The position numbers and the translations under genes were made by a program. Below are positions 34,618 through 41,820 of a DNA stretch of 42,557 nucleotides, piece by piece (positions within the stretch are counted from its first letter, which is position 1; each line of letters begins with the position of its first letter). Source of the stretch: RGIG4608 sp045631445 (GTDB taxonomy: Bacteria > Bacillota > Clostridia > Oscillospirales > CAG-272); contig JAZQUS010000059.1 of the NCBI GenBank assembly GCA_045631445.1, forward strand, positions 1-42,557, written 5' to 3'. The notes beneath the pieces are model-generated. The model made no database searches and was not told the origin of the DNA. It saw nothing but the letters and a program-made list of their open reading frames with translations.

Positions 34618-34646
34618 ATTATACTATATTTCTCTCTATTTGTCAA
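34618..34646 (-). promoter_or_regulatory. Distal consensus promoter of the acyl-CoA ligase gene
   Basis: Read leftward: TTGACA (34646-34641), a 17-nt spacer, TATAAT (34623-34618). Both hexamers are perfect. Confidence 0.8.
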
Positions 34647-34728
34647 TAGAAATTGACAAAAACAGCCCTGGAATTATTAACATATATTTTTTATATGTAA
34701 TATTTTTCCACAATTTACAAACAAAAAT

Positions 34729-34756
34729 CCGCCCAAAGAATTAAGACCTTGAGCGG
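34729..34756 (-). terminator. Terminator of the THUMP methyltransferase gene
   Basis: CCGCCCAAAG (34729-34738) pairs with CCTTGAGCGG (34747-34756) over 10 bp with two wobbles; leftward it is followed by ATTTTTG. Confidence 0.65.
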
Positions 34757-34766
34757 TTTAAAAATA

Positions 34767-35918
34767 TTACTTGCTTTTTAAATGCTTTTTATCGTCACGT
34801 GGCTTGTAATATTGATACAAATTGCAAGGTATCATTCCGTTATAAAGCTTTCTAACCTTGTCCGCACGTCTTCCATAACATCTCTCAAAGGTTTCCATTG
34901 AGGTTAAAACGTATATTTGCCAAGGACAAAAGCTTTCGAAATTTTTACCAATATCGCGATAAAGCATTTCTGCCTCGCGAGGTGTCATCAATCTTTCTCC
35001 ATAAGGAGGATTACAAATTATAGTCCCTCGTCTATCGGGCTTCTCTATTTTTCGCGCGTCTGCGGTAAAAATATTGAGATAATCAGTTACTCCCGCGCGC
35101 AGAGCGTTTTCATAAGCAATATCAGTTGCTTCCTCGTCAATATCAGACGCAAAGATTTCAAAATCCACGTCCTTTGAAACTCTTGAGCGAGCTAATTCCC
35201 TTTCATCAATCCACATTTTTGATGCAATCAATGGAAATTTTTCGGCAATAAATTCCCTATTCATACCTGGGGCAATATTTGCCAAAATCATTGCAGATTC
35301 AATAGCTATCGTACCAGAACCGCAGAATGGATCCCAAATAAGCACGTCCTTTCGAGGACGGCTCGTCAAAGCAAGAGCCGCTGCCAAGGTTTCGCGCAAG
35401 GGCGCGGCAACGGAAGCAGGTCTATATCCCCTTTTATGAAGTGCCACTCCACTCGTATCTATCATAAGGGATGCCCTATCCTTCAAAATAAAAAATTCAA
35501 TTTGATATTTTATCCCACTGTTTTCTGTAAACCACGAAACTCCGTATTTTTCCGAAAGTCTCGCAACCACCGCGCGCTTTACTATGCTTTGACAATCAGG
35601 AATAGAATACAACTTGCTTTTTATGGCATGTCCCTTAACAGGAAATTCGTCGTATTTTGATATAAAATTTTCCCACGGCAATGCCTTTGTACCCTCAAAC
35701 AAATCATCAAAAGAATACGCGCTAAATTCACCAACCTTGATAAATACGCGCTCAGCAAGACGCAAATTAATATTAGCGCGAACAATATCCGCTTCAGTTC
35801 CCTCAAACGTCACTCTGCCGTCAATGGTTTCTATTCTCTTGCACCCTAAGGCATCAATCTCTTCACCTAAAAATTTTTCCAACCCAAAAAGACAGGTTGC
35901 AACAAGTTGTAATTTCAT
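34767..35918 (-). CDS. THUMP-domain class I RNA methyltransferase (RlmL/YpsC-type)
   Basis: 383 aa. An N-terminal ferredoxin-like/THUMP RNA-binding part (~1-160; starts MKLQLVATCLFGLEKFLGEE) is followed by a Rossmann methyltransferase with the SAM-binding motif DPFCGSGTIAIESA and the amino-methyltransferase motif NPPYGERL (the N/D-PP-Y/F type used for exocyclic N of G or A). The family includes E. coli RlmL (23S rRNA m2G2445) and B. subtilis YpsC; it is often misnamed an adenine DNA methylase. The closest role is rRNA guanine-N2 methylation (inference). The start has AAAGGAAG upstream. It is a single-gene unit, with a perfect palindrome in the gap before it. Confidence 0.88.
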   Translation of the reverse strand: MKLQLVATCLFGLEKFLGEEIDALGCKRIETIDGRVTFEGTEADIVRANINLRLAERVFIKVGEFSAYSFDDLFEGTKALPWENFISKYDEFPVKGHAIKSKLYSIPDCQSIVKRAVVARLSEKYGVSWFTENSGIKYQIEFFILKDRASLMIDTSGVALHKRGYRPASVAAPLRETLAAALALTSRPRKDVLIWDPFCGSGTIAIESAMILANIAPGMNREFIAEKFPLIASKMWIDERELARSRVSKDVDFEIFASDIDEEATDIAYENALRAGVTDYLNIFTADARKIEKPDRRGTIICNPPYGERLMTPREAEMLYRDIGKNFESFCPWQIYVLTSMETFERCYGRRADKVRKLYNGMIPCNLYQYYKPRDDKKHLKSK

Positions 35919-35949
35919 TGTTTTTTCTTCCTTTATGTTGTTAAATTGG

Positions 35950-36010
35950 GATTTATCTATGCCTTCCCCAGCGGGGAAGGCATAGATAAATCAAAATTTG
36001 AAATTCAAAC
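35950..36010. repeat. Perfect 20-bp hairpin element with AAATCAAAATTTGA tail, copy 3
   Basis: A 20-nt arm (35950-35969, ending CTTCCCC) is perfectly complementary to 35973-35992 (starting GGGGAAGG), with a three-nt loop AGC. The right arm runs directly into the AAATCAAAATTTGA core (35988-36001) and then TTCAAACAAAAA, as in the element at 10297-10355. There is no T-run on either side, so it is not a terminator. It lies between the esterase terminator and the methyltransferase gene, and looks like a small dispersed palindromic element. Confidence 0.7.
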
Positions 36011-36011
36011 A

Positions 36012-36043
36012 AAAAGGACTTAACGAGATTGTTAAGTCCTTTT
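36012..36043 (-). terminator. Terminator of the symporter-esterase operon
   Basis: AAAAGGACTTAAC (36012-36024) pairs perfectly with GTTAAGTCCTTTT (36031-36043), with T-runs on the leftward strand. It lies eight nt after the esterase stop. Confidence 0.88.
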
Positions 36044-36050
36044 ATTTTTA

Positions 36051-37409
36051 TTATTCACCAACTGATTTAGTTGTAAGCATAGTCCAAAGTAGCTTTGCCT
36101 TGCTCGGCTTTGCCATTTTGGGTTCTCCTTCTCCGATAAAGAGGGATTTCTTGCTATCCTGCGCGCTTTCCCAAGTGGGAAGTCCTTCTCCGTTTGGATT
36201 ACCTGTTTTAACGAAATTCACAAGATAGTCACTCATAATAGAAGCAATTCTCCTATCCTGCTCCTCCCAAGGACGCCAACCGTTGTCGAGTGTATCGAAC
36301 CAATACCAAAGGTCGCTTGAATGCCACGCGCCGAGATTTTCACCCGGCAAAACACGGTCAAAGAGCCAAATATAGCTATTTTTCTCTTGCTTTTCGCACC
36401 AATTATGTGCCATACTACTCATAAAGAGCGTCATCATATCGTGACTCGTTGAGCCAACAAGATAGTTAATTTTATGGTGTTCTTTAGCTTTAAAAATATC
36501 GCATTGATTTTTAGCAATCAGCTCACCGTCAATACAAGGGAAGCAGGACATCGGTTTTTTGAGTTCCTTTTGCTTGGCTTTCCATATTTCAAAAAGCTTT
36601 TCAGGAGCAACTGCACGAAATTGTGCAAGAGTTTTTGCACCACAACCATCCATAACTGCATGCCAAAAGTCGTACATTTTGTCGACGGGTGAAGCAGAAA
36701 GAATTTTATTGACTCCACCTCCACTACTCATCACGGCAGAACGGAAAAGCCCCTTTGAAAGCGGGCTTAAACAATGGTTTTGAACACTCATACCGCCTGC
36801 GCTCTGTCCCATAATCGTAATCGCATCAGGATCTCCTCCAAATGCAGAGATATTATCTCTAATCCATTTAAGCGCGCAAAGCTGATCATAAAGACCGTAG
36901 TTACCCGTGTTCCCCGCCTCGTCTTTAAGCTCAGGAAGTACCGCAAAGCCAAGCGGTCCAAGTCGATAATTTATCGTTACTCCAATAATCCCCTTTTGCG
37001 CCCAAACAGGATCGTCAAAATGCTTTTCGTGACCGCATCCACCCGTATATCCACCGCCGTGAATATAGAAAAGAATGGGCAATTTATCACCCTCTTTTGC
37101 ACCTTCGGGCTTCCAAATATTTAGAAAAAGGCAATCTTCACTGTAAGTATAAGTTTCTCCCTTGCGGAATTCTTTATAGTAAAAATACTTCTTTTCGTTA
37201 TATTCCTCGTCATAAAAAGAACGCGGTTGATAGCAACAATTTCCGTACCCCGTGGCATCATAAACGCCGTCCCACGAAGTCACCTGCTTAGGATATTCCC
37301 ATCTTCCTGCCGTCGCATATCTAATACCCTTAAACGCAACTACACCACCAAGTCGGCAATCCGTTCCACGTATTTCACCGCAGGGAGTTTTGATAATATA
37401 ATTTTTCAT
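36051..37409 (-). CDS. Type B carboxylesterase (para-nitrobenzyl esterase family)
   Basis: 452-aa alpha/beta hydrolase that cleaves carboxylic esters. Landmarks: the family signature SEDCLFLNIWKP, the oxyanion-hole HGGGYTGG, the nucleophile elbow GQSAGG with catalytic Ser, FGGDPDAITI just before it, and a plausible catalytic His in GAWHSSDLWYWF. The family's acid residue is probably in GSTSHDMMTLF. No signal peptide is present, so it is cytoplasmic. It starts 14 nt after the symporter gene with TTGGAG as ribosome binding site, so both are in one operon. A sensible joint role is uptake of an esterified sugar or glycoside followed by ester removal inside the cell (inference). Confidence 0.88.
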   Translation of the reverse strand: MKNYIIKTPCGEIRGTDCRLGGVVAFKGIRYATAGRWEYPKQVTSWDGVYDATGYGNCCYQPRSFYDEEYNEKKYFYYKEFRKGETYTYSEDCLFLNIWKPEGAKEGDKLPILFYIHGGGYTGGCGHEKHFDDPVWAQKGIIGVTINYRLGPLGFAVLPELKDEAGNTGNYGLYDQLCALKWIRDNISAFGGDPDAITIMGQSAGGMSVQNHCLSPLSKGLFRSAVMSSGGGVNKILSASPVDKMYDFWHAVMDGCGAKTLAQFRAVAPEKLFEIWKAKQKELKKPMSCFPCIDGELIAKNQCDIFKAKEHHKINYLVGSTSHDMMTLFMSSMAHNWCEKQEKNSYIWLFDRVLPGENLGAWHSSDLWYWFDTLDNGWRPWEEQDRRIASIMSDYLVNFVKTGNPNGEGLPTWESAQDSKKSLFIGEGEPKMAKPSKAKLLWTMLTTKSVGE

Positions 37410-37423
37410 TATTTACTCCAATA

Positions 37424-38830
37424 TTATTTTGAAATTTCAAGCAAAACGCGTTCAGCTTCTTTCTTTTCGGCTATCTTTTGCTTTATTTCAGGGGTTATTC
37501 TCCAAACAAACTTAAATGCAAGCCAAGATCCAAAAACAAATATGGCAGGAATAAGAATGTTACTCAACTGTATTCCCAAAACGGTAAAGCTTGATTGAAT
37601 TTGACCCGCTTCAGAGAGAGAGGTGTCATAATCAAACCAAGCAAGCATTTTAATAAGAAGCCCTTGTCCAATACCGCTACCTATTCTTCTTGCAAGATTG
37701 AACGTACCATAAATAGTACCCTCGGTCTTTTTGCCTATTACAACCTCGTTATAATCTATAGCTTCGGCAACAAGTCCCCATTGCATTTGAATTGAAACAG
37801 TGGGAACACCCATCGCTATTGAAGAAAGAATCAAGAACAAAATCGCGTTGATTTGAACCGTTCTCACTAACACAAACAAAGCAACGAAAACAATACCACC
37901 AACAAAAAGTGAATATCTGATCATCTTTTCAAGCCCTATTTTCTTGGAAAGCCAAGGAGCTAAACCAAAAATAATAATCATAGCAGGAGCAGATGCAGGA
38001 TACATCATCTCCATAAGTTTAATGTTTCCGTATACATCCTGATACATGTATGTAGCAACTGAATTAAACATTGCCTGCATTGCACAAATACAAACGCCGT
38101 GGATACAAAGTGCCAAGAAAAGAGGATTTCTTCTCAAGGAAACTAAAACGTCCGACCACTTAATATTTTCATCGGAAACACCAAGACCTGAGGGATTTCT
38201 TTCTTCTGTAAAATAATAGTGAAGCAAGCAAACCACAAAGCCCACAAGAGCACAAGCAATACCAACAACTCTATATCCTTGTGCATTTTCTGTACCGTAA
38301 TGCTTAATTATTTCAACACCGACAATACCCGGAATGGCATTGCCCAAGGCAGATCCCACACCACGTGCGCTTGAAAGAGATGCTCTTTCTTGGTCATTAG
38401 TAGACATAGCTGACAAAAGTGATCCCATGGGGATATTAAACATTGTATATGCACCTTCATATAATATCTTACAAAGGAACAATACAACAAGCATTCTTAT
38501 TCCGTCAAAGAATGTTGGGAGCACCCAAAATGCAATCGCAGTTACTGCAACAAGGGGAGTTGAACGAAATATCCAAGGGCGGAACTTTCCATTGGGGTTT
38601 TTGCTTTTTGCAAACATTCTATCCATCAACGTTCCCATAAGGGGGTCATTGATAGCATCCCAAATATTCCAAATCATTATTAAAACAAACAAAACATTAT
38701 CGTTAATTTTAAGAACGTTTGTATAATAACGGGTAACAATGGAGCTCATCAACGCAAATGTCATGCACCCTCCAAAGTCACCGCACATATATCCTAACCA
38801 ATGCTTAACTGATATTCCTGTTTTTTTCAC
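37424..38830 (-). CDS. GPH-type sugar:cation symporter (MFS superfamily)
   Basis: 468-aa, 12-helix membrane carrier of the glycoside-pentoside-hexuronide:cation family (MelB/XynB/GusB type). Landmarks: WDAINDPLMGTLMDR in the first cytoplasmic loop (the conserved DP), NPNGKFRPWI after it, and YNEVVIGKKTEGTIY in the central loop. The start is taken as GTG 38830 because GAGGTG lies six nt upstream; an in-frame GTG at 38839 would overlap that site. The substrate is unknown; these carriers import disaccharides, glycosides, pentosides or hexuronides with H+ or Na+. It is the first gene of an operon with the carboxylesterase, under a good promoter at 38855-38884. Confidence 0.88.
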   Translation of the reverse strand: MKKTGISVKHWLGYMCGDFGGCMTFALMSSIVTRYYTNVLKINDNVLFVLIMIWNIWDAINDPLMGTLMDRMFAKSKNPNGKFRPWIFRSTPLVAVTAIAFWVLPTFFDGIRMLVVLFLCKILYEGAYTMFNIPMGSLLSAMSTNDQERASLSSARGVGSALGNAIPGIVGVEIIKHYGTENAQGYRVVGIACALVGFVVCLLHYYFTEERNPSGLGVSDENIKWSDVLVSLRRNPLFLALCIHGVCICAMQAMFNSVATYMYQDVYGNIKLMEMMYPASAPAMIIIFGLAPWLSKKIGLEKMIRYSLFVGGIVFVALFVLVRTVQINAILFLILSSIAMGVPTVSIQMQWGLVAEAIDYNEVVIGKKTEGTIYGTFNLARRIGSGIGQGLLIKMLAWFDYDTSLSEAGQIQSSFTVLGIQLSNILIPAIFVFGSWLAFKFVWRITPEIKQKIAEKKEAERVLLEISK

Positions 38831-38854
38831 AGCAAACACCTCACTTTCGTGTTA

Positions 38855-38884
38855 ATTCTACCATATTCAAAGAATAGTTGTCAA
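38855..38884 (-). promoter_or_regulatory. Promoter of the symporter-esterase operon
   Basis: Read leftward: TTGACA (38884-38879), an 18-nt spacer, TAGAAT (38860-38855). It lies about 25 nt from the symporter start, so the leader is short. Confidence 0.75.
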
Positions 38885-38942
38885 CACTTATAACCCAAAA
38901 ACACCTTAGATAAAAATAATTAATATAATATATATTTTGTTC

Positions 38943-38971
38943 TTGAAAAATCTTTAAAACTGTGATATACT
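38943..38971 (+). promoter_or_regulatory. Promoter of the ZIP-YitT-reductase operon
   Basis: TTGAAA (38943-38948), a 17-nt spacer ending TGA, TATACT (38966-38971). It is divergent from the symporter promoter. Confidence 0.8.
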
Positions 38972-39014
38972 TATTATGTATTATTATGTAAACTTATATT
39001 TGGAGATATTTTAT

Positions 39015-39767
39015 ATGGATTTAGTCTTATTAACGGCACTTGGTGTCGGTGGAGCAACCTTAATTGGTGCACTACTTGGCTTCGCATTTAAAAAAATATC
39101 ACATAAATTTACCGATATAACACTTGGCTTTGCAGCTGGAGTTATGCTTGCTGCGGCGGTGCTAGGTCTTATCCTTCCATCTCTTGAATACGGAGGAAAA
39201 TTCGGCATTATAAGCACGGTTATCGGTATATTCGCAGGTGCACTCTGCTTAAATCTTGTTGATAAGCTTGTTCCCCACCTTCACAAATTGGTTGGTGCAG
39301 ACATCGAGGAGCACAACAATGCAAATTTAAACAAGGTTTTACTTTTTGTTATGGCAATAGCAATCCACAATCTTCCCGAAGGAATTGCCGCGGGCGTTGG
39401 ATTTGGTGCGGGTGATACATCACAGGCTTTTTTGATAGCGGGTGGTATAGCACTTCAGAACATTCCAGAGGGTATGGTAATTATTGCTCCAATGCTTGCA
39501 AGTGGTATAACTCCCAAACGCACATTTCTTTGTGCTGCCGCCACAGGACTTATTGAGGTTATTGGAACTATGATTGGTTTCTTTGCAGTTAGCGTATCAC
39601 AAGCAATTCTTCCTTTTTCACTCGCCTTTGCAGGTGGTACTATGCTCTATGTTATCAGTGACGAAATGATCCCTGAAACACATGCGCACGGAAATGAAAG
39701 GGGTGCAACCTACGCGCTCCTCGTCGGTTTTTGCTTAATGCTTATTTCAGATGTTTTACTCGGATAA
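39015..39767 (+). CDS. ZIP-family divalent metal transporter
   Basis: 250-aa membrane protein with about eight helices. ZIP carriers bring Zn2+, Fe2+, Mn2+ or other divalent ions into the cytoplasm. The conserved helix IV and V metal motifs are seen as HNLPEG and QNIPEG, separated by IAAGVGFGAGDTSQAF. The start ATG 39015 (MDLVLLTALGVGGAT) has GGAG upstream and is preferred over an in-frame ATG 13 codons earlier, which has no ribosome binding site. The length matches ZupT/GufA-type bacterial ZIPs. It is the first gene of a three-gene operon (gaps of 18 and 13 nt). Confidence 0.9.
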   Translation: MDLVLLTALGVGGATLIGALLGFAFKKISHKFTDITLGFAAGVMLAAAVLGLILPSLEYGGKFGIISTVIGIFAGALCLNLVDKLVPHLHKLVGADIEEHNNANLNKVLLFVMAIAIHNLPEGIAAGVGFGAGDTSQAFLIAGGIALQNIPEGMVIIAPMLASGITPKRTFLCAAATGLIEVIGTMIGFFAVSVSQAILPFSLAFAGGTMLYVISDEMIPETHAHGNERGATYALLVGFCLMLISDVLLG

Positions 39768-39785
39768 AAAGAGAGGTATGTATAA

Positions 39786-41147
39786 ATGAAAAAAAGAACT
39801 ATTAGAAAATTCTTTGCAAATATCAATTATCAAAATTTATTTTTTACAATACTTGGATCTGCAATAGTTGCTTTCGGTTCAGCCATTCACATTCACAGTA
39901 ACGCAGCAGACGGTGGTATCGTTGGTATGGCTCGTGTTATTGAGCACTACTCTGGTGATAAGATTCCATTTGCCCTTGCGTCGCTTCTTATCAATATTTT
40001 GTTTTACTTAATAGCATGGCGCTTGATGAATGCAGAATTCATTTCAAATATGGCTGTTGGTACACTTACTTACACCGTCTTTTCTCACATTTTCACAGAA
40101 TATTTTGCTCTCGAAATAGAAAATATATTCCTTGCAACACTCCTCGGTATGATGTGCATCGAGCTTGGTACGGGCTTGATGCTTCGATACGGAAGTGCAC
40201 CAAACGGTGAACACGTTCTTTCAATGGCTATAGCAAAGAGAGGCGATATTGACTTCGGTTGGTTCAACTTCATAAAGGACTTCATTATCATTATTATGTT
40301 TATTCCTATGGTAGACAAATTCAGTGATATTATTAGCTCACTTATCATTATGACGATTTGTACTCCCGTTCTTGACTTTATTGTTACTGCACCCAAGAAA
40401 TCAAGCATCAAGAAAAGTGTTGAGAAAAAGAAGCGCCCCTGGGCTGCTATTCTCATCACAGGCTTTGTTATCGCACTTATTTTCGCCGCAGCAACGATTT
40501 ATATCAACGATTACTATAAAGCTGATGAAACCGCCATTAACAATCTCAATTACGAAACTGTTGAAAAGGCAGAGCTTGGCAATGGCTTTACAGCATATGC
40601 TCCAAAGGGTGAAATCAAGGCAGGATTCGTATTTTATCCGGGTGGCAAGGTTGAATACTCCGCTTACGCTCCCTTGCTTGAGGCGTGCGCTGACAAAGGT
40701 ATTTTGTGTATCGTTGTAAAAATGCCCTGCAATCTAGCAATTTTTGGAATGAACAAGGCGCTCAACGTAATAGAACTCTATCCCGATATTGAAAATTGGT
40801 ACATCGGCGGCCACTCACTCGGCGGAAGTATGGCAGCAAGCTGCGCTTCATCCAATCCCGATGTTTTTGATGGAGTTATTCTTCTTGCTTCATATTCAAC
40901 ATCAAATCTTGAGAGTATTCCAGTTCTTTCGGTTTATGGAAATCAGGACGGTGTTTTGAATATAGAAAAATATGAAAAGAACAAACAAAATCTACCTTCT
41001 GATTTCGTTGAATATGTAATAGAAGGCGGAAATCACGCATATTTTGGAATGTACGGTAAGCAAAGCGGCGACGGTAAGGCAAATATTACAAATCTTGAAC
41101 AAATTACTCTCACCGCAGATTACATCGTAAAATTCATACTCGAATAA
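39786..41147 (+). CDS. YitT-type membrane domain fused to an alpha/beta hydrolase
   Basis: 453 aa; ribosome binding site AGAGAGG. Residues 1-200 are a YitT/DUF161-like membrane domain with five to six helices (GSAIVAFGSAIHIHSNAADG, GIVGMARVIEHY, then GMMCIELGTGLMLRYGSAPN). A Lys-rich stretch and one more helix (~220-242) lead to a C-terminal alpha/beta hydrolase (~255-453): GFVFYPGGKVEYSAYAPLLE, nucleophile elbow GGHSLGGS (Ser344), acid GNQDG (Asp388) and base GGNHAYFG (His417), an intact triad of the AB_hydrolase_5 type. Ordinary YitT proteins end in a small cytoplasmic DUF2179 domain, absent here. The Lys-rich segment before the last helix suggests that the hydrolase faces outside (inference). 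The substrate is unknown. Confidence 0.82.
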   Translation: MKKRTIRKFFANINYQNLFFTILGSAIVAFGSAIHIHSNAADGGIVGMARVIEHYSGDKIPFALASLLINILFYLIAWRLMNAEFISNMAVGTLTYTVFSHIFTEYFALEIENIFLATLLGMMCIELGTGLMLRYGSAPNGEHVLSMAIAKRGDIDFGWFNFIKDFIIIIMFIPMVDKFSDIISSLIIMTICTPVLDFIVTAPKKSSIKKSVEKKKRPWAAILITGFVIALIFAAATIYINDYYKADETAINNLNYETVEKAELGNGFTAYAPKGEIKAGFVFYPGGKVEYSAYAPLLEACADKGILCIVVKMPCNLAIFGMNKALNVIELYPDIENWYIGGHSLGGSMAASCASSNPDVFDGVILLASYSTSNLESIPVLSVYGNQDGVLNIEKYEKNKQNLPSDFVEYVIEGGNHAYFGMYGKQSGDGKANITNLEQITLTADYIVKFILE

Positions 41148-41160
41148 GGAAATTTTTTAT

Positions 41161-41781
41161 ATGAAGGTTCTTATTATAAACGGAAGTCCGAGGGTCGGTG
41201 GCAACACCACCCTCGCTCTTTCACAAATGATTGATATTTTTAAAGAAAACGGAATTGAAGTTGACTATGTTCAAGTGGGCAATATGGAAATTCGTGGGTG
41301 TATCGCCTGCGCGGCTTGTCATAACGGTAGAGAGAATTGCGTTATTGACGATATTGTTAACGAGCTTGCCCCACGTTTTGAAGAATGTGACGGAATGGTT
41401 ATCGCTTCACCTGTTTATTATGCAAGCGCAAATGCAACTCTTGTTGCTTGCCTTGATAGACTTTTCTATAGCACGAAATTTGATAAAAGAATGAAGGTTG
41501 GTGCGTCTGTTGCCGTTGCAAGACGTGGCGGTTGCTCCGCAACATTTGACCAGCTCAATAAATATTTTACGATAAGCGGTATGCCAATCGCATCGAGCCA
41601 ATATTGGAATAGCGTTCATGGTGGAGCAAAGGGCGAAGCTATAGAGGATCTTGAAGGTCTCCAAACAATGCGAACACTTGCTAATAATATGATTTTCCTT
41701 ATGAAAAGCATTGAGCTTGGCAAAGAAAAATTCGGACTCCCCGAAAAAGAGAAACCTGAGAGAACTAATTTTATAAGATGA
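41161..41781 (+). CDS. Flavodoxin-fold NAD(P)H-dependent FMN reductase
   Basis: 206-aa cytoplasmic flavoprotein. The N-terminus MKVLIINGSPRVGGNTT is the FMN phosphate-binding loop, VIASPVYYASANA is the second flavin contact, and GCIACAACHNGRENCVIDD is the Cys-rich loop found in iron-sulfur flavoproteins and NADPH-dependent reductases of anaerobes. It lacks the full compact Cys motif of archaeal Isf, so a plain FMN reductase is as likely. It is the third gene of the operon, 13 nt after the YitT-hydrolase gene, and ends at a strong terminator. The electron acceptor is unknown. Confidence 0.85.
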   Translation: MKVLIINGSPRVGGNTTLALSQMIDIFKENGIEVDYVQVGNMEIRGCIACAACHNGRENCVIDDIVNELAPRFEECDGMVIASPVYYASANATLVACLDRLFYSTKFDKRMKVGASVAVARRGGCSATFDQLNKYFTISGMPIASSQYWNSVHGGAKGEAIEDLEGLQTMRTLANNMIFLMKSIELGKEKFGLPEKEKPERTNFIR

Positions 41782-41788
41782 TATAAGA

Positions 41789-41820
41789 ACTGCCCAACCA
41801 AACGGTTGGGCAGTGTTTTT
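41789..41820. terminator. Terminator between convergent genes
   Basis: ACTGCCCAACC (41789-41799) pairs perfectly with GGTTGGGCAGT (41804-41814), followed rightward by GTTTTTT. The T-run favours the rightward operon, and the stem may also stop the leftward gene that ends at 41820. Confidence 0.88.

Noticed and set aside
34767..35918. DNA adenine methyltransferase of a restriction system
   Set aside because: The N-terminal THUMP-like region and the RlmL/YpsC layout indicate an RNA methyltransferase, and no restriction gene adjoins it.
35950..35992. Terminator call for the perfect hairpin
   Set aside because: No T-run follows on either strand, and the real terminator of the upstream gene is at 36012-36043.
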